DNA from: Lujinxingia vulgaris
GTDB lineage: Bacteria > Myxococcota_A > Bradymonadia > Bradymonadales > Bradymonadaceae
Direction of reading: 5' to 3'
Length of the DNA: 64,000 nucleotides
Assembly: GCF_007997005.1 (NCBI RefSeq)
Contig: NZ_VOSL01000146.1
Coordinates: forward strand, 25,566-89,565
Shown here: piece after piece, positions 55,827-64,000 of the stretch
How the letters are laid out: each line of letters starts with the position of its first letter
How positions within the stretch are numbered: the stretch's first letter is position 1
The notes under the pieces: model-generated
Seen by the model: only the letters and a program-made list of their open reading frames with translations
What the model was told of the DNA's origin: nothing
The model's database searches: none
Translations under genes and position numbers: made by a program

Positions 55827-56648
55827 ATGAGCGTGGAGACGATCGCAAGCAGCGTGAGTGATAACTTTTTTTATGCGGTGGTCGACACCCATGGGCGAGC
55901 GGCGTTGATCGACCCGATCGACGCCGAGGTGGCGGTCGCGCGGGTGCGGGACGCGGGCTGGGAGCTTGAGTGGGTCGTCAACACGCACTGGCACCCGGAC
56001 CATGTGGCGGGAAACGCCGGGGTGCTGGCGGCCTTCCCCGACGCGCAGGTGGTGGGTCCGGCCGGCGATCGGGAGCGCATCGACGCCCAGTTTGCCGGGG
56101 AGGCTCGCGGCGGCGTCGAGGTGGAGATGCGCGGTGGCGAGTCGCTGCGTGTGGGTGGGCTAACCCTGGAGGTGCTTGATACGCCCGGTCATACCGCGGG
56201 GCATGTGAGCTTGAGGTGTGGCAACCATCTCTTCAGCGGGGATGTGATCTTCTCGGGCGGTGCCGGCCATTGCCGTGCCGGCGGGGATGTGGGCGTGCAC
56301 TTTTCGACCTTCGCGCAGGTGCTCGGCGCGTTGCCCGACGCCACAGTCTTCTACCCCGGCCACGACTACACGGCGCGCAACTGTGAGTTCATTCTCTCCA
56401 TCGAGCCGGAACATCGTGAGGCCAGGGCGGTGTTAGAGCAGGCGAAGGCGATGGGCCCCCGCGAGCGCTTTGAGAGCACGCTGGGTCAGGAGCGCGCCTA
56501 CAACCCCTTCCTGCGATGTGCCGATACGGGCTTGCGTAAGGCGCTTTCGTCGCGCTACGGGGAGGCGCTGGAGGCTGCCCGGGCGCAGGCTCAGAGCGAA
56601 GATGAGGCGGTGTTTCGGTGTCTGAGGGCGCTTCGAGACCGCTGGTAA
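55827..56648 (+). CDS. gloB: Hydroxyacylglutathione hydrolase (glyoxalase II), MBL fold
   Basis: Glyoxalase II hydrolyses S-lactoylglutathione to lactate and glutathione, using a binuclear metal centre. The 273-residue protein has the THWHPDHVAGN motif, DTPGHTAGHVSL, LFSGDVIFSGGAGHCRAG and the last ligand FYPGHDYTARN. I chose ATG 55827 (AGGAGA before it); an in-frame ATG nine codons upstream is weaker. Some of the family act on other thioesters, so the substrate is not certain. Confidence 0.88.
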   Translation: MSVETIASSVSDNFFYAVVDTHGRAALIDPIDAEVAVARVRDAGWELEWVVNTHWHPDHVAGNAGVLAAFPDAQVVGPAGDRERIDAQFAGEARGGVEVEMRGGESLRVGGLTLEVLDTPGHTAGHVSLRCGNHLFSGDVIFSGGAGHCRAGGDVGVHFSTFAQVLGALPDATVFYPGHDYTARNCEFILSIEPEHREARAVLEQAKAMGPRERFESTLGQERAYNPFLRCADTGLRKALSSRYGEALEAARAQAQSEDEAVFRCLRALRDRW

Positions 56649-56668
56649 CCACCAACGAGCAGGACCCT

Positions 56669-57232
56669 ATGTTCGACCGACAGTTACGATGGATGATTGT
56701 GGCGGCGCTGGTGGCGCTAATCGCGGGCGTGGGCGGATCGTCGTGGTATTTTTACCGCGATCCGGGCCTGCTCGACGCGGTGGTGGCGCTGGATGGGCAG
56801 TGGGTGGACCGCGCTGCGCCGGGCTTTGAGCTTCCGGACCGCCAGGGGCAGATGCACGCCCTCTCCCGCTACCAGGGGCAGGTGGTCTTTTTGAACTTCT
56901 GGGCGAGCTTCTGCGAGCCCTGCCGAAAAGAGATGCCCTCGATGGAGGCGCTGGTGCGCCAGTATCGCGACCAGGGGATGGTGATGGTCGCGGTGAGCCT
57001 GGATGCGGAGTGGGCGGAAGTCGACGGCTTTATGCAGGAGTTTTTGCCCGGTCAGCGCAGCGCGATGACGGTGCTCCTGGACGCCGAGAACCAGGTCAGC
57101 CGCCTCTACGGCACCGAGATGATCCCGGAGACCTACATCATCGATCGCGACGGCACCGTCATCGCGCGCTTCGTGGGCGACTACGATTGGACGCGTCCCG
57201 AAGCGCGGCAGCTGATCGAGGCCTTGCTATGA
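56669..57232 (+). CDS. TlpA-like membrane-anchored thioredoxin
   Basis: The 187-residue protein has an N-terminal membrane helix (about 8-30), an AhpC/TSA-like entry ([16 protein letters not shown]) and the redox motif [17 protein letters not shown] with CEPC. The cis-Pro loop [11 protein letters not shown] follows. It should act in the periplasm, reducing or forming disulfides, for example for cytochrome c maturation or oxidative defence. It overlaps the next gene by 4 bases. Confidence 0.92.
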
Positions 57233-58323
57233 GCAAGGGGTATGCGAGCGTGCTAACGTGTGGGGTGTTTCTGATGGCCTTCGGTCCCGGGGTGAGTGCG
57301 GAAGAGCCCGCGCGCCTGACCGAGCAGGCCCAGATCGATGCAATCTGCGCGTACAGCTCGCCGAACATGCCCGAGATGACGACGGGTACGGATGGCGAGG
57401 GCGCGCACGATGCGGCGTCCTCGGAGATGACGACGTCCTCGGAGCTTGTCTCCGCCGAGGCTGATCGCGGCGAGGGCGCGGAGCGCCGGTGTCCGGACGA
57501 GGCGCATACCCGCTACTATGAGGCGCGCCGCGAGGTGGTTCATCGCCTCTATGAGCTCGACATCTACGGGGTCGATGAGTCGTCGCTGGGCTACGATCGG
57601 GTCAGCGGCCTGCTCAGCGTAAGCGGGTTTCGCTACCACCCGGTGGTGGGCGCCGGCGACACTCTGCGGTTTCGCAATGAGTGCGTGCTCTACTTCGAGG
57701 TGGGAGAAGAACAGGTTGAAGATGTGATGACACGCGCGGCGATGGGGGAGGTGTTTCTGCGCGTGGAGGTGTTGCTGGCGGCTCATGATGACTATGAGCA
57801 GACCTTCTGTGAGGCGGGCGAAGACGGACAACGCGTGGTGGAGAGCGATCTTCTGCGTGCCGAGCTTGTCGATGCCAGTGACGGTGTGCTGGCGACCTAC
57901 CGCACCGAGTTCGGACATCAGTGGCATTTGCAGCAGCGCGCGCTGGCCGGTGTCGGTATGGAGCGAGGCGAGCGCGCCGCCCCGCAGGTCGAGGTCAGTG
58001 ACCTGATGTGGTGGTCGGGTGAGCATCCCATCGAAGATGAAGCCCTTGAGGCGCAGGAGGCGACCTGGCGAGGGCGCGTGGAGCGTGCGGTCTACCCCTG
58101 TTACGTGCGCGCGCTGGCGGAGAATCGTTCGCTGCAGGGGGCGGTGGTCTTGAAGATGTCGCTCGACGCTAACGCGGCAGGCGCGCAGGTGCTGCTCGAC
58201 ACGCTGCAGCGACCTACGCTTCAGGGGTGCATTCGCGAGCGCGTCTCTGCGCTGGCTGCACGAGACGATCTTCCCTCCCAGGCCGACGCGCTGAAGGTGA
58301 CGGTGCTGATGCGGCGCCGTTAA
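57229..58323 (+). CDS. Exported protein with AgmX/PglI-like C-terminal domain
   Basis: The 364-residue protein has a signal peptide (near PGVSAEE), an unstructured Ser/Glu-rich part, and a C-terminal part (about 285-360) that fits the AgmX/PglI C-terminal type common in myxobacteria: [29 protein letters not shown] and a final GCIRERV, with the two cysteines of the motif. AgmX and PglI belong to gliding and envelope complexes, but the domain is widespread. It overlaps the TlpA-like gene by 4 bases, so it may be its disulfide substrate (inference). Confidence 0.65.
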
Positions 58324-58355
58324 TTGCCCGATTGATGCAGGGTGGGACGGTTGGA

Positions 58356-58408
58356 AGTGACCGCGACGCTGTCACTGTGGTAAAGCCCTCTGCGAAAGTT
58401 CGCTTTAC
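58356..58408. promoter_or_regulatory. Two inverted repeats upstream of mlaE
   Basis: AGTGAC-N9-GTCACT (58356-58376) and GTAAAGC-N15-GCTTTAC (58380-58408), the second containing an inner GCGAA-AG-TTCGC, lie between the AgmX-type gene and mlaE. The first has the size of a regulator operator; the second may end the upstream transcript, but has no T-run. Confidence 0.3.
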
Positions 58409-58450
58409 GACGGTGGTTGGTTAGGGGCGCTCGCCGGGGCTCTCCGCGAC

Positions 58451-59242
58451 ATGAAGAGCGCGATGTTAAAGCGCGGTATTGAAAGGGTGGGGGAGAAGGT
58501 CATCGGCGCGATCGAAGAGATCGGTCAGCTGGCGACGATGCTCTTTTCGGCTCTGGTGTGGATGTTTCGGCCTCCTTTCCGGGTGCGCGTCGTCTTCCAG
58601 AGCTTTGAGTCGGTGGGGGTGGGGAGCCTTTTTATCGTATTGCTCACCGGGCTCTTTGCCGGGCTTGTGCTGGCGTATCAGTCCGACATGGCGTTTCGGA
58701 TGTTCAACGCCGAGACGCTGGTGGGGGCGACGGTCGCGATCAGCCTTCTGCGCGAACTTGGCCCGGTGTTTACCGGGTTGATGGTCGCCGGGCGTACCGG
58801 CAGCGCGATGACGACCGAGCTTGGCACGATGCGTGTCACCGAGCAGATCGATGCGATGGCGGTGATGGCCGTCAACCCCGTTCAGTACCTGGTGATGCCA
58901 CGTATTCTGGCGACCACGTTGATGGTGCCGGTGCTCAACATGCTCTTTAATTTTGTGGGGATTGGCGCCGCCTACCTGTTGTCGGTGGAGGTGATGAACT
59001 CCGATCCGGGGATCTTCCTGCATCACATTACCCGCTTTATCACTGCTCAGGATTTTCTGTTCAGCACGATCAAGGCGGCGAGCTTCGGGCTGATCATCGG
59101 GCTGGTGGGGTGCTACAAGGGGTTCTATGCCTCGGGCGGCGCCAAAGGTGTTGGCGAGGCGACCACCTCGTCGGTGGTGACCAGCAGTATTTCGATTTTG
59201 TTGGTAGACTACGCCCTGACCGTGTCGATGTGGTCGCTTTGA
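58451..59242 (+). CDS. mlaE: MlaE-type ABC permease for phospholipid transport
   Basis: MlaE is the membrane part of the MCE transporter that moves phospholipids between inner and outer membrane. The 263-residue protein has about five membrane helices, the family signature ELGPVFTGLMVAGRTGSAMT (EQ-loop region) and LGTMRVTEQIDAMAVMAVNP, which contacts the ATPase. It ends with ILLVDYALTVSMWSL. The start ATG 58451 lacks a clear ribosome site; one four codons on is possible. The ATPase gene mlaF, usually next door, is not between this gene and the MCE gene. Confidence 0.93.
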   Translation: MKSAMLKRGIERVGEKVIGAIEEIGQLATMLFSALVWMFRPPFRVRVVFQSFESVGVGSLFIVLLTGLFAGLVLAYQSDMAFRMFNAETLVGATVAISLLRELGPVFTGLMVAGRTGSAMTTELGTMRVTEQIDAMAVMAVNPVQYLVMPRILATTLMVPVLNMLFNFVGIGAAYLLSVEVMNSDPGIFLHHITRFITAQDFLFSTIKAASFGLIIGLVGCYKGFYASGGAKGVGEATTSSVVTSSISILLVDYALTVSMWSL

Positions 59243-59282
59243 AGCCGGTCGTAGAGATGTCTCGCAGTGAGGCGGTAACGCA

Positions 59283-60839
59283 ATGAAGTTAGCCGATGTA
59301 ATGACGCCATTTAAGGTGGGGCTGCTGGTGATTGCCGGGGTGGCTGCGACCATCGTGATGGTGACGCTGCTCAGCGGTGATATGGACATGGATGCTGAGG
59401 CGTCCAAGCGCTATTACGCCCACTTCGACGATGTGACCGGTCTGGCGGTGAAGTCCCGCATTCAGATGGCGGGTATCCCGGTGGGTACGATTGATGCGAT
59501 TCGTCTCGATGGCAGCCGTGCCCGCGTGGAGGTCTCGGTACGCGGCGATATCGTGCTCTACGAGGGGCAGCTTAACCCGGATGGTCTCGACACCAACGGC
59601 GCGGCGCTGGCCAAGCGCCAGGCCAGCCTCATTGGCGATTACTATTTGGAGCTGACGCCTGGCACCGAGGGGCGCGTGCTGGAGAACGGCGACCCGATCC
59701 GCAACATCATCAAAGATGTGGGGCCGGACGAGCTCTTTGAGCGTCTCAATGACATCACCAAAGACATTCAGGCGGTGACCAACTCGCTGGCCACGGTGTT
59801 TGGTGGCGAGGACGCTCAGCGCAGCATCCAGCAGATGCTCGACGATATGCAGAGCGTGCTGGCGACGCTCAATCAGTTTGTGGCCACGAACAGCGTCAAG
59901 CTCGACCAGCTGGTGACGGATGCGTCGAATATCGGGCGAGATATCAGCTTTTTGACCGCCCGCGGCTCGGAGTCGATCGATACGATCCTGCGGGATACTG
60001 AGGCGATTGTGCAGGAGGTGCGCTACATCATCGGTCAGTCGACCACCGATGTGCAGGCGGGCCTGGGCACGATGCAGGGGACGCTGGCGCGGCTGCAGCG
60101 CACGCTGGACTCGCTCAACTACAGCCTGCAGAACGTTCAGGACATCACCGAGAAGATCAACGAAGGGGAGGGCACCGTTGGCGAGCTCATCAACAACCCG
60201 ACGATCGCCTACCGCACCGAGCAGATCCTGGATGACGCCGGCGACTTCCTGGGCCGGGTCACGCGCCTGCGCACGATCGTGGAGCTTCGCAGCGAGTACC
60301 ACCTGCAGAATCAGCAGCTCAAAAACGTCTTTGGGCTGCGGCTCGAGCCGAACGAAGACAAGTATTATATGTTTGAGTTTGTCGATGACTTCCGCGGCTC
60401 CACCTCGGTGGTGACCGAGCGGGTGAACACGACCGACCCCTCGGTGGATGACGCGCTCTACCAGGAGACGCGCACCACCACGACCGATGAGTTTAAGTTC
60501 AGCCTGGTGCTGGGGCGCTCGTTTCAGGCCGCGGACTGGCTGCGCCTGGGTGGGCGCTTCGGGATCATCGAGAGCACCGGCGGAATCGGTGCGACCGTGG
60601 GGCTGTTTCCCGACAGGCGGCTTGAAGTTCAGACGGACCTCTTTGACTTCAGCGCCGCCGAGAATCCTCGTCTTCGCGCCTACGGCACGTACCGCTTTCT
60701 GGAGTTTGCGTACATCTCCGGGGGCATTGATGACGTGATCAATCCCGATCGGCGCGACTACTTCATCGGGGCGGGGATTCGCTTTGATGACGAAGACTTG
60801 AAAGCGTTGTTGACGACCACCGGTGTTCCCACGCCTTGA
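59283..60839 (+). CDS. Long MCE-domain protein (MlaD family) with barrel-like C-terminus
   Basis: The 518-residue protein has one membrane helix (about 10-30), an MCE domain (about 38-130: YYAHFDDVTGLAVKSRIQMA and GIPVGTIDAIRLDG), a long helical part (about 150-320, which in related proteins forms a needle or tube) and a C-terminal beta-rich region (about 340-510) with LVLGRSFQAADWLRLGGRFG, ATVGLFPDRRLEVQTDLFDF and a final YFIGAGIRFDD. This last part looks like alternating strands of an outer-membrane protein. It probably forms the channel partner of MlaE. It lies 40 bases after mlaE. Confidence 0.85.
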   Translation: MKLADVMTPFKVGLLVIAGVAATIVMVTLLSGDMDMDAEASKRYYAHFDDVTGLAVKSRIQMAGIPVGTIDAIRLDGSRARVEVSVRGDIVLYEGQLNPDGLDTNGAALAKRQASLIGDYYLELTPGTEGRVLENGDPIRNIIKDVGPDELFERLNDITKDIQAVTNSLATVFGGEDAQRSIQQMLDDMQSVLATLNQFVATNSVKLDQLVTDASNIGRDISFLTARGSESIDTILRDTEAIVQEVRYIIGQSTTDVQAGLGTMQGTLARLQRTLDSLNYSLQNVQDITEKINEGEGTVGELINNPTIAYRTEQILDDAGDFLGRVTRLRTIVELRSEYHLQNQQLKNVFGLRLEPNEDKYYMFEFVDDFRGSTSVVTERVNTTDPSVDDALYQETRTTTTDEFKFSLVLGRSFQAADWLRLGGRFGIIESTGGIGATVGLFPDRRLEVQTDLFDFSAAENPRLRAYGTYRFLEFAYISGGIDDVINPDRRDYFIGAGIRFDDEDLKALLTTTGVPTP

Positions 60840-60945
60840 GCACGCGATAATTCCGGGTGATGTGGGCGCTGCGGCGACGCGCGGGTCGCGATCTTCGGGG
60901 TTGTAAAGGCTCACAACCATCACCGGCGGCGCGTGGGAGAAGGGT

Positions 60946-62655
60946 GTGCGACGAGACAAAGCTCAGCGGTGGCCATGGCGGGCGATGGGAGCGGCGGCCG
61001 CGGTGGTGTTGGTGCTGCCGGCGCTGCTCTGGGCCCAGGAGTCCCGACGCGGCGACCGATTGTTGCATCGCCACCTGGACGCTGAGCGTTTTGAGGCTGT
61101 CGATAGCGATGCCTCCGGGGTGGGCGCTGCGGCAGGCGGGCAGGGTAGCGCGGGGCCCAGCCCCTGGAGCGGCGAGGGGCAGCCGGGCTTGAGCGTCGAA
61201 GCCGGCGCCCAGGAGTGGTTCTGGACGGCGGATGGGCCTGTGGCGCAGTCGCCGCTGGAGCCTCCGCACGGCGGGCTCGATCCGGCCACGGGAAACGCCA
61301 CACTTGATACCAACACCGACCGGGTCAGCGCGCTGGATTATCAGGCGAGCTTTGAGCCCAGCGTGGTGCCCTGGAAGCGGGGTGTGGCCCATGACGGGGT
61401 GACACGTCAGACTGATGGCACCTACAGCACGCGCCGGCGCTCCTCCTCGTTGACGTCGGTTCCGGTCGGGGGCGGAGCTGCGAGGGGCAACGAGGATCGT
61501 TTCTGGGGGAGTTTTCTGGTGCGGATGGAGGCCGGTCGCGCGCACCCGATTCCCAGCGTGGCGCCCGACCAGCGGGTGGTGCAGGTGCTCGCCGAGCCGC
61601 TGGTGGACGTGGAGGTGCTGCGCGATGGCGCCGACAACTTCTATTTGCGCGGCGATGTCGACGGCGTGGTGCGGGTGAACCTGGAGCTGGCCGTAGACCG
61701 ATTTTACTTCGATGGGGCGCTCCATGAGGACGTGAGCTGGGGGCAGTTTGCGTCGCCGGAGCGCGTGCTTGGCGACGCCGATGCGCGCGCGGTGGCAGCG
61801 CGTGTGCTGGGGGCGCGAGGCATCGATCGGGGGCTCGCACCGGTGGACGCGCTTCGCGCGCTGGTCGGCTACTACCGCGACTTTGAGGCGCGCCCGTTCC
61901 CGCAGGATGAGGTGGGCGGCGACCGCTACGAGGCGATCTCCACATTGCAGGTGGGGGTGTGCCGTCACCGCGCTCTGGCGTTTCTGGTCAGCGCGGGCTC
62001 ACTGGGGCTGGAGAGCCGCTATGTGTACAACGAGGCGCATGCCTTCGTCGAAGTTCGGTGGCCGGGTCAGGGTTGGCGGCGCATCGATCTGGGCGGGGCG
62101 GCTGACGGGTTCAACTACCAGAACATGGGGTCGAACTCGGTGCATCAAGGTGGGCAACGCGACGGGTTTCCGCAGCCGCAACGCTACCTCGATGAGATCA
62201 TCGCGCTGGAGACTGGCGAGCAGGGCGATGGGGCGATGAGCGACGCCGCCTACGAGTTGGAGGCGGAGGCGGGCGTCGAGCACGCCGGGGACGCGTCATC
62301 TGAGGATGCCCCGATGTCGGCTCCGGGAGCGCCTGAGGCAGCTCTCGCCAGTCCGCCGGCTGGCGAGTCGCGCGAGCTTGCGATGGCCGCGGAGGCGCCC
62401 CGGGTGGAGATCCTCGAAGCCAGCGGGGAGGTGATGCGGGGCGCGGCGATGCGCGTGCGCGGTCGCGTGATGCGAGGGGAGGCGCGTCGGGTGGAGGTGC
62501 TGCTGGTGCCGGCAGGGACCGCCGGTTTTGAGCGCGGCGTGCCCCTGGGAGAGGCCGAAGTGCAACGCACCGGCGAGTTTGTGGGGGAGTGGTCTGTACC
62601 CCGGCAGGTGAGCCTCGGGCGGTGGGTGCTCAAGGCGCGCCCCGTTGAGGAGTAA
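60946..62655 (+). CDS. Exported transglutaminase-like protein
   Basis: The 569-residue protein has a signal peptide (about 12-31), a variable Ala/Gly-rich part, and a transglutaminase-like core in the middle: GVCRHRALAFLVSAGSLGLE with Cys339, NEAHAFVEVRWPG with His365 and WRRIDLGGA with Asp381. The C-terminal 170 residues are Ala/Glu-rich and then beta-rich, like a carbohydrate- or protein-binding domain. The start is GTG 60946 with GGGAGAAGG before it. Such proteins often act as proteases in the periplasm. It stands alone; the 236-base gap after it holds nothing recognised. Confidence 0.82.
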   Translation: MRRDKAQRWPWRAMGAAAAVVLVLPALLWAQESRRGDRLLHRHLDAERFEAVDSDASGVGAAAGGQGSAGPSPWSGEGQPGLSVEAGAQEWFWTADGPVAQSPLEPPHGGLDPATGNATLDTNTDRVSALDYQASFEPSVVPWKRGVAHDGVTRQTDGTYSTRRRSSSLTSVPVGGGAARGNEDRFWGSFLVRMEAGRAHPIPSVAPDQRVVQVLAEPLVDVEVLRDGADNFYLRGDVDGVVRVNLELAVDRFYFDGALHEDVSWGQFASPERVLGDADARAVAARVLGARGIDRGLAPVDALRALVGYYRDFEARPFPQDEVGGDRYEAISTLQVGVCRHRALAFLVSAGSLGLESRYVYNEAHAFVEVRWPGQGWRRIDLGGAADGFNYQNMGSNSVHQGGQRDGFPQPQRYLDEIIALETGEQGDGAMSDAAYELEAEAGVEHAGDASSEDAPMSAPGAPEAALASPPAGESRELAMAAEAPRVEILEASGEVMRGAAMRVRGRVMRGEARRVEVLLVPAGTAGFERGVPLGEAEVQRTGEFVGEWSVPRQVSLGRWVLKARPVEE

Positions 62656-62891
62656 GGCGCAGACCCTCGCAAGTGCGGAAGCGCGGCGTCACGGGTTGAT
62701 TCGAAGGGCGCGCGTGTTAGACTTCTCGCACTGGAAACGCTGAAGTGGAAGTCCACACGTTGTGAGGGGGACTTCTCTGGCAAGTCGTTTGTGACTGAGC
62801 GAGGAAGTTTCGTCGTAGGCTCGGCCGCGTGGTGAAACGCGATGGTTCGGGGCAGCGCTGCGTGCGCTGGCCGGCCTTACGAGGACGTGCG

Positions 62892-64000
62892 ATGCGACTG
62901 GATGATCTCAATGGACGGGTGATCGCGGGGCGTTTTGAGCTCAAAGAGATGATTGGAAAGGGGGGCTACGGCGCGGTGTTTGAGGCGCGGCAGCTCTCGG
63001 TGGATCGGCGTTGCGCGGTGAAGGTGCTCTTACCGGGCCGAGCCGATGATCATTGCGTGGAGGAGCGGTTTCGGGCCGAGGCGCGGGCTACGAGTCGACT
63101 GACGCATCCGCACACACTCGTGCTCTATGACTTCGGGGTCGATGAAGAGACGGGGTTTCTTTTTCTGGTCACGGAGTTTCTCGATGGTCAGACGCTTGAT
63201 GAACTGCTGGATCTGGAGCAGACCATCGCGCCGCAGCGGGCCGTGGCGATCCTCTCCCAGGTGGCGCACAGCCTGGAGGACGCCCATCAGCAAGGGTTGG
63301 TGCACCGCGATGTGAAACCGAAAAATATCATGTTGGTGGAGCGAGCCGGGCAGCGCGACTTTGTTAAAGTGATCGACTTTGGCATCGCCAAAGCGCTGAC
63401 CGGGGCGGGGGAGGATGAGGGGCTAACGCAGACGGGCACCCTGGTGGGGACGCCCCAGTATATGGCGCCGGAGCAGCTTCTGGGCGGGGAGGTCGACGCG
63501 CGCTCCGACCAATACGCGCTGGCCGTGGTGGCCTACCGGATGTTGACCGGGCGCAACCCATTTTCGGCGGCGACCCCGATGGAGACGGCGCTTCGCCATA
63601 TCAACGAGCGGGCCTTGCCCCTGCGCACGTATTGCCCGGAGCTTCGGGTAAGCCAGGCCTTTGAAGACGTGATGTTGCGGGCGCTGGAGAAGGCACCGAA
63701 GCATCGCTTCGCCTCAACGGTGGCGATGGTCGAGGCGCTCCGAGAGGCCCTGGGAGACACTCCCGACACCGCGTTTCAAGACGCCGCCGAGAGCGGGCAG
63801 CGCACCACCGAGGACTGGCCGCAGCTCAGCGCCCAGGTTGCCGCGGCCCACACCCGGGTGCTCGACACGGTGGACACCGGCCAGGAGCGCACCGCGGCCA
63901 CACGCCAGCTCGCCGCTTCCGGGGCGGTCGACGTCGGCGAGGCCGAACCCGGGGAGGCGGCTGGCGCGGCGGAGCCAGCTGTTTCGCTCGGAGCGCCGGG
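62892..64000 (+). CDS. Ser/Thr protein kinase, cut by window edge
   Basis: The frame opens with ATG 62892 and runs off the end (369 codons seen). A full Hanks kinase domain is visible: IGKGGYGAVFEARQL, RCAVKVLLPG, VHRDVKPKNIMLV and VIDFGIAKALTG, plus GTPQYMAPEQLLGG. It should be active. After about residue 280 an acidic low-complexity linker begins, so a membrane helix or a further domain probably follows beyond the window. Confidence 0.92.
   Translation, partial: MRLDDLNGRVIAGRFELKEMIGKGGYGAVFEARQLSVDRRCAVKVLLPGRADDHCVEERFRAEARATSRLTHPHTLVLYDFGVDEETGFLFLVTEFLDGQTLDELLDLEQTIAPQRAVAILSQVAHSLEDAHQQGLVHRDVKPKNIMLVERAGQRDFVKVIDFGIAKALTGAGEDEGLTQTGTLVGTPQYMAPEQLLGGEVDARSDQYALAVVAYRMLTGRNPFSAATPMETALRHINERALPLRTYCPELRVSQAFEDVMLRALEKAPKHRFASTVAMVEALREALGDTPDTAFQDAAESGQRTTEDWPQLSAQVAAAHTRVLDTVDTGQERTAATRQLAASGAVDVGEAEPGEAAGAAEPAVSLGAP

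Noticed and set aside
59289..60959. A 556-residue minus-strand frame across the MCE gene
   Set aside because: Antisense to the MCE domain; Arg/His-rich shadow.

Overview
The window is a high-GC bacterial chromosome segment whose content points to the Myxococcota / former Deltaproteobacteria, possibly a Bradymonadales-like predator relative (inference). The evidence is: several Hanks-type Ser/Thr kinases, two of them with PEGA or TPR partners; lipoproteins with thrombospondin type 3 (TSP3) calcium repeats; an AgmX/PglI-like C-terminal domain; a MYXO-CTERM-like tail; and a lexA promoter carrying two matches to the Myxococcus-type LexA box. No rRNA, tRNA, CRISPR array or insertion sequence was recognised.

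Layout. 1-6.4 kb (minus): complex I genes nuoA-B-C-D-G-H-I, without nuoE/nuoF between D and G, followed by the start of an unidentified membrane gene. 6.4-13.9 kb: lexA with a putative SOS-regulated promoter, a CPBP intramembrane protease, then the compact operon mutL-miaA-hisC-cmk. 13.4-18.1 kb (minus): a Nudix hydrolase, two ArsA-like ATPases and rpsA (ribosomal protein S1) with a long leader. 18.4-21.4 kb: two orphan exported proteins in a more AT-rich setting; the second has its signal peptide out of frame with its body at a G8 tract exactly at the lipobox. 21.4-28.1 kb: a cystathionine gamma-synthase-family enzyme and a giant TamB. 28.3-34.5 kb: a TPR/PEGA protein with a membrane-anchored TPR kinase, a TPR lipoprotein, a degenerate EboC/TatD-like protein and a PAP2 phosphatase. 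34.7-42.3 kb: rsmA, a small zinc-protease operon (DUF4157-like, matrixin, partner), two cyclic-nucleotide-binding proteins, a PilZ protein and a membrane-anchored subtilisin. 42.4-48.9 kb (minus): an overlapping operon of a pseudokinase-AAA-TPR protein, a split RsmF-like RNA methyltransferase (separate PUA-like and catalytic proteins) and a Maf/YceF pyrophosphatase; then a DUF493 protein. 48.9-55 kb: a second TPR/PEGA protein beside a second PEGA kinase, and a TSP3 lipoprotein. 55.3-64 kb (plus): a hypothetical protein, glyoxalase II, a TlpA-like thioredoxin with an AgmX-type partner, an MlaE permease with a long MCE protein but no ATPase, an exported transglutaminase, and a third active kinase cut by the window edge.

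The genes combine core housekeeping (respiration, SOS and mismatch repair, tRNA and rRNA modification, translation) with envelope biogenesis (TamB, MlaE/MCE, lipoproteins, PAP2) and signalling (kinases, PEGA/TPR partners, cNMP and c-di-GMP-type receptors). The observations most worth checking are the G8 lipobox frameshift, the HRD-to-HGG pseudokinase in one operon with a split RNA methyltransferase, the EboC-like protein that has lost several metal ligands, and the MCE protein with a barrel-like C-terminus but no linked ATPase.
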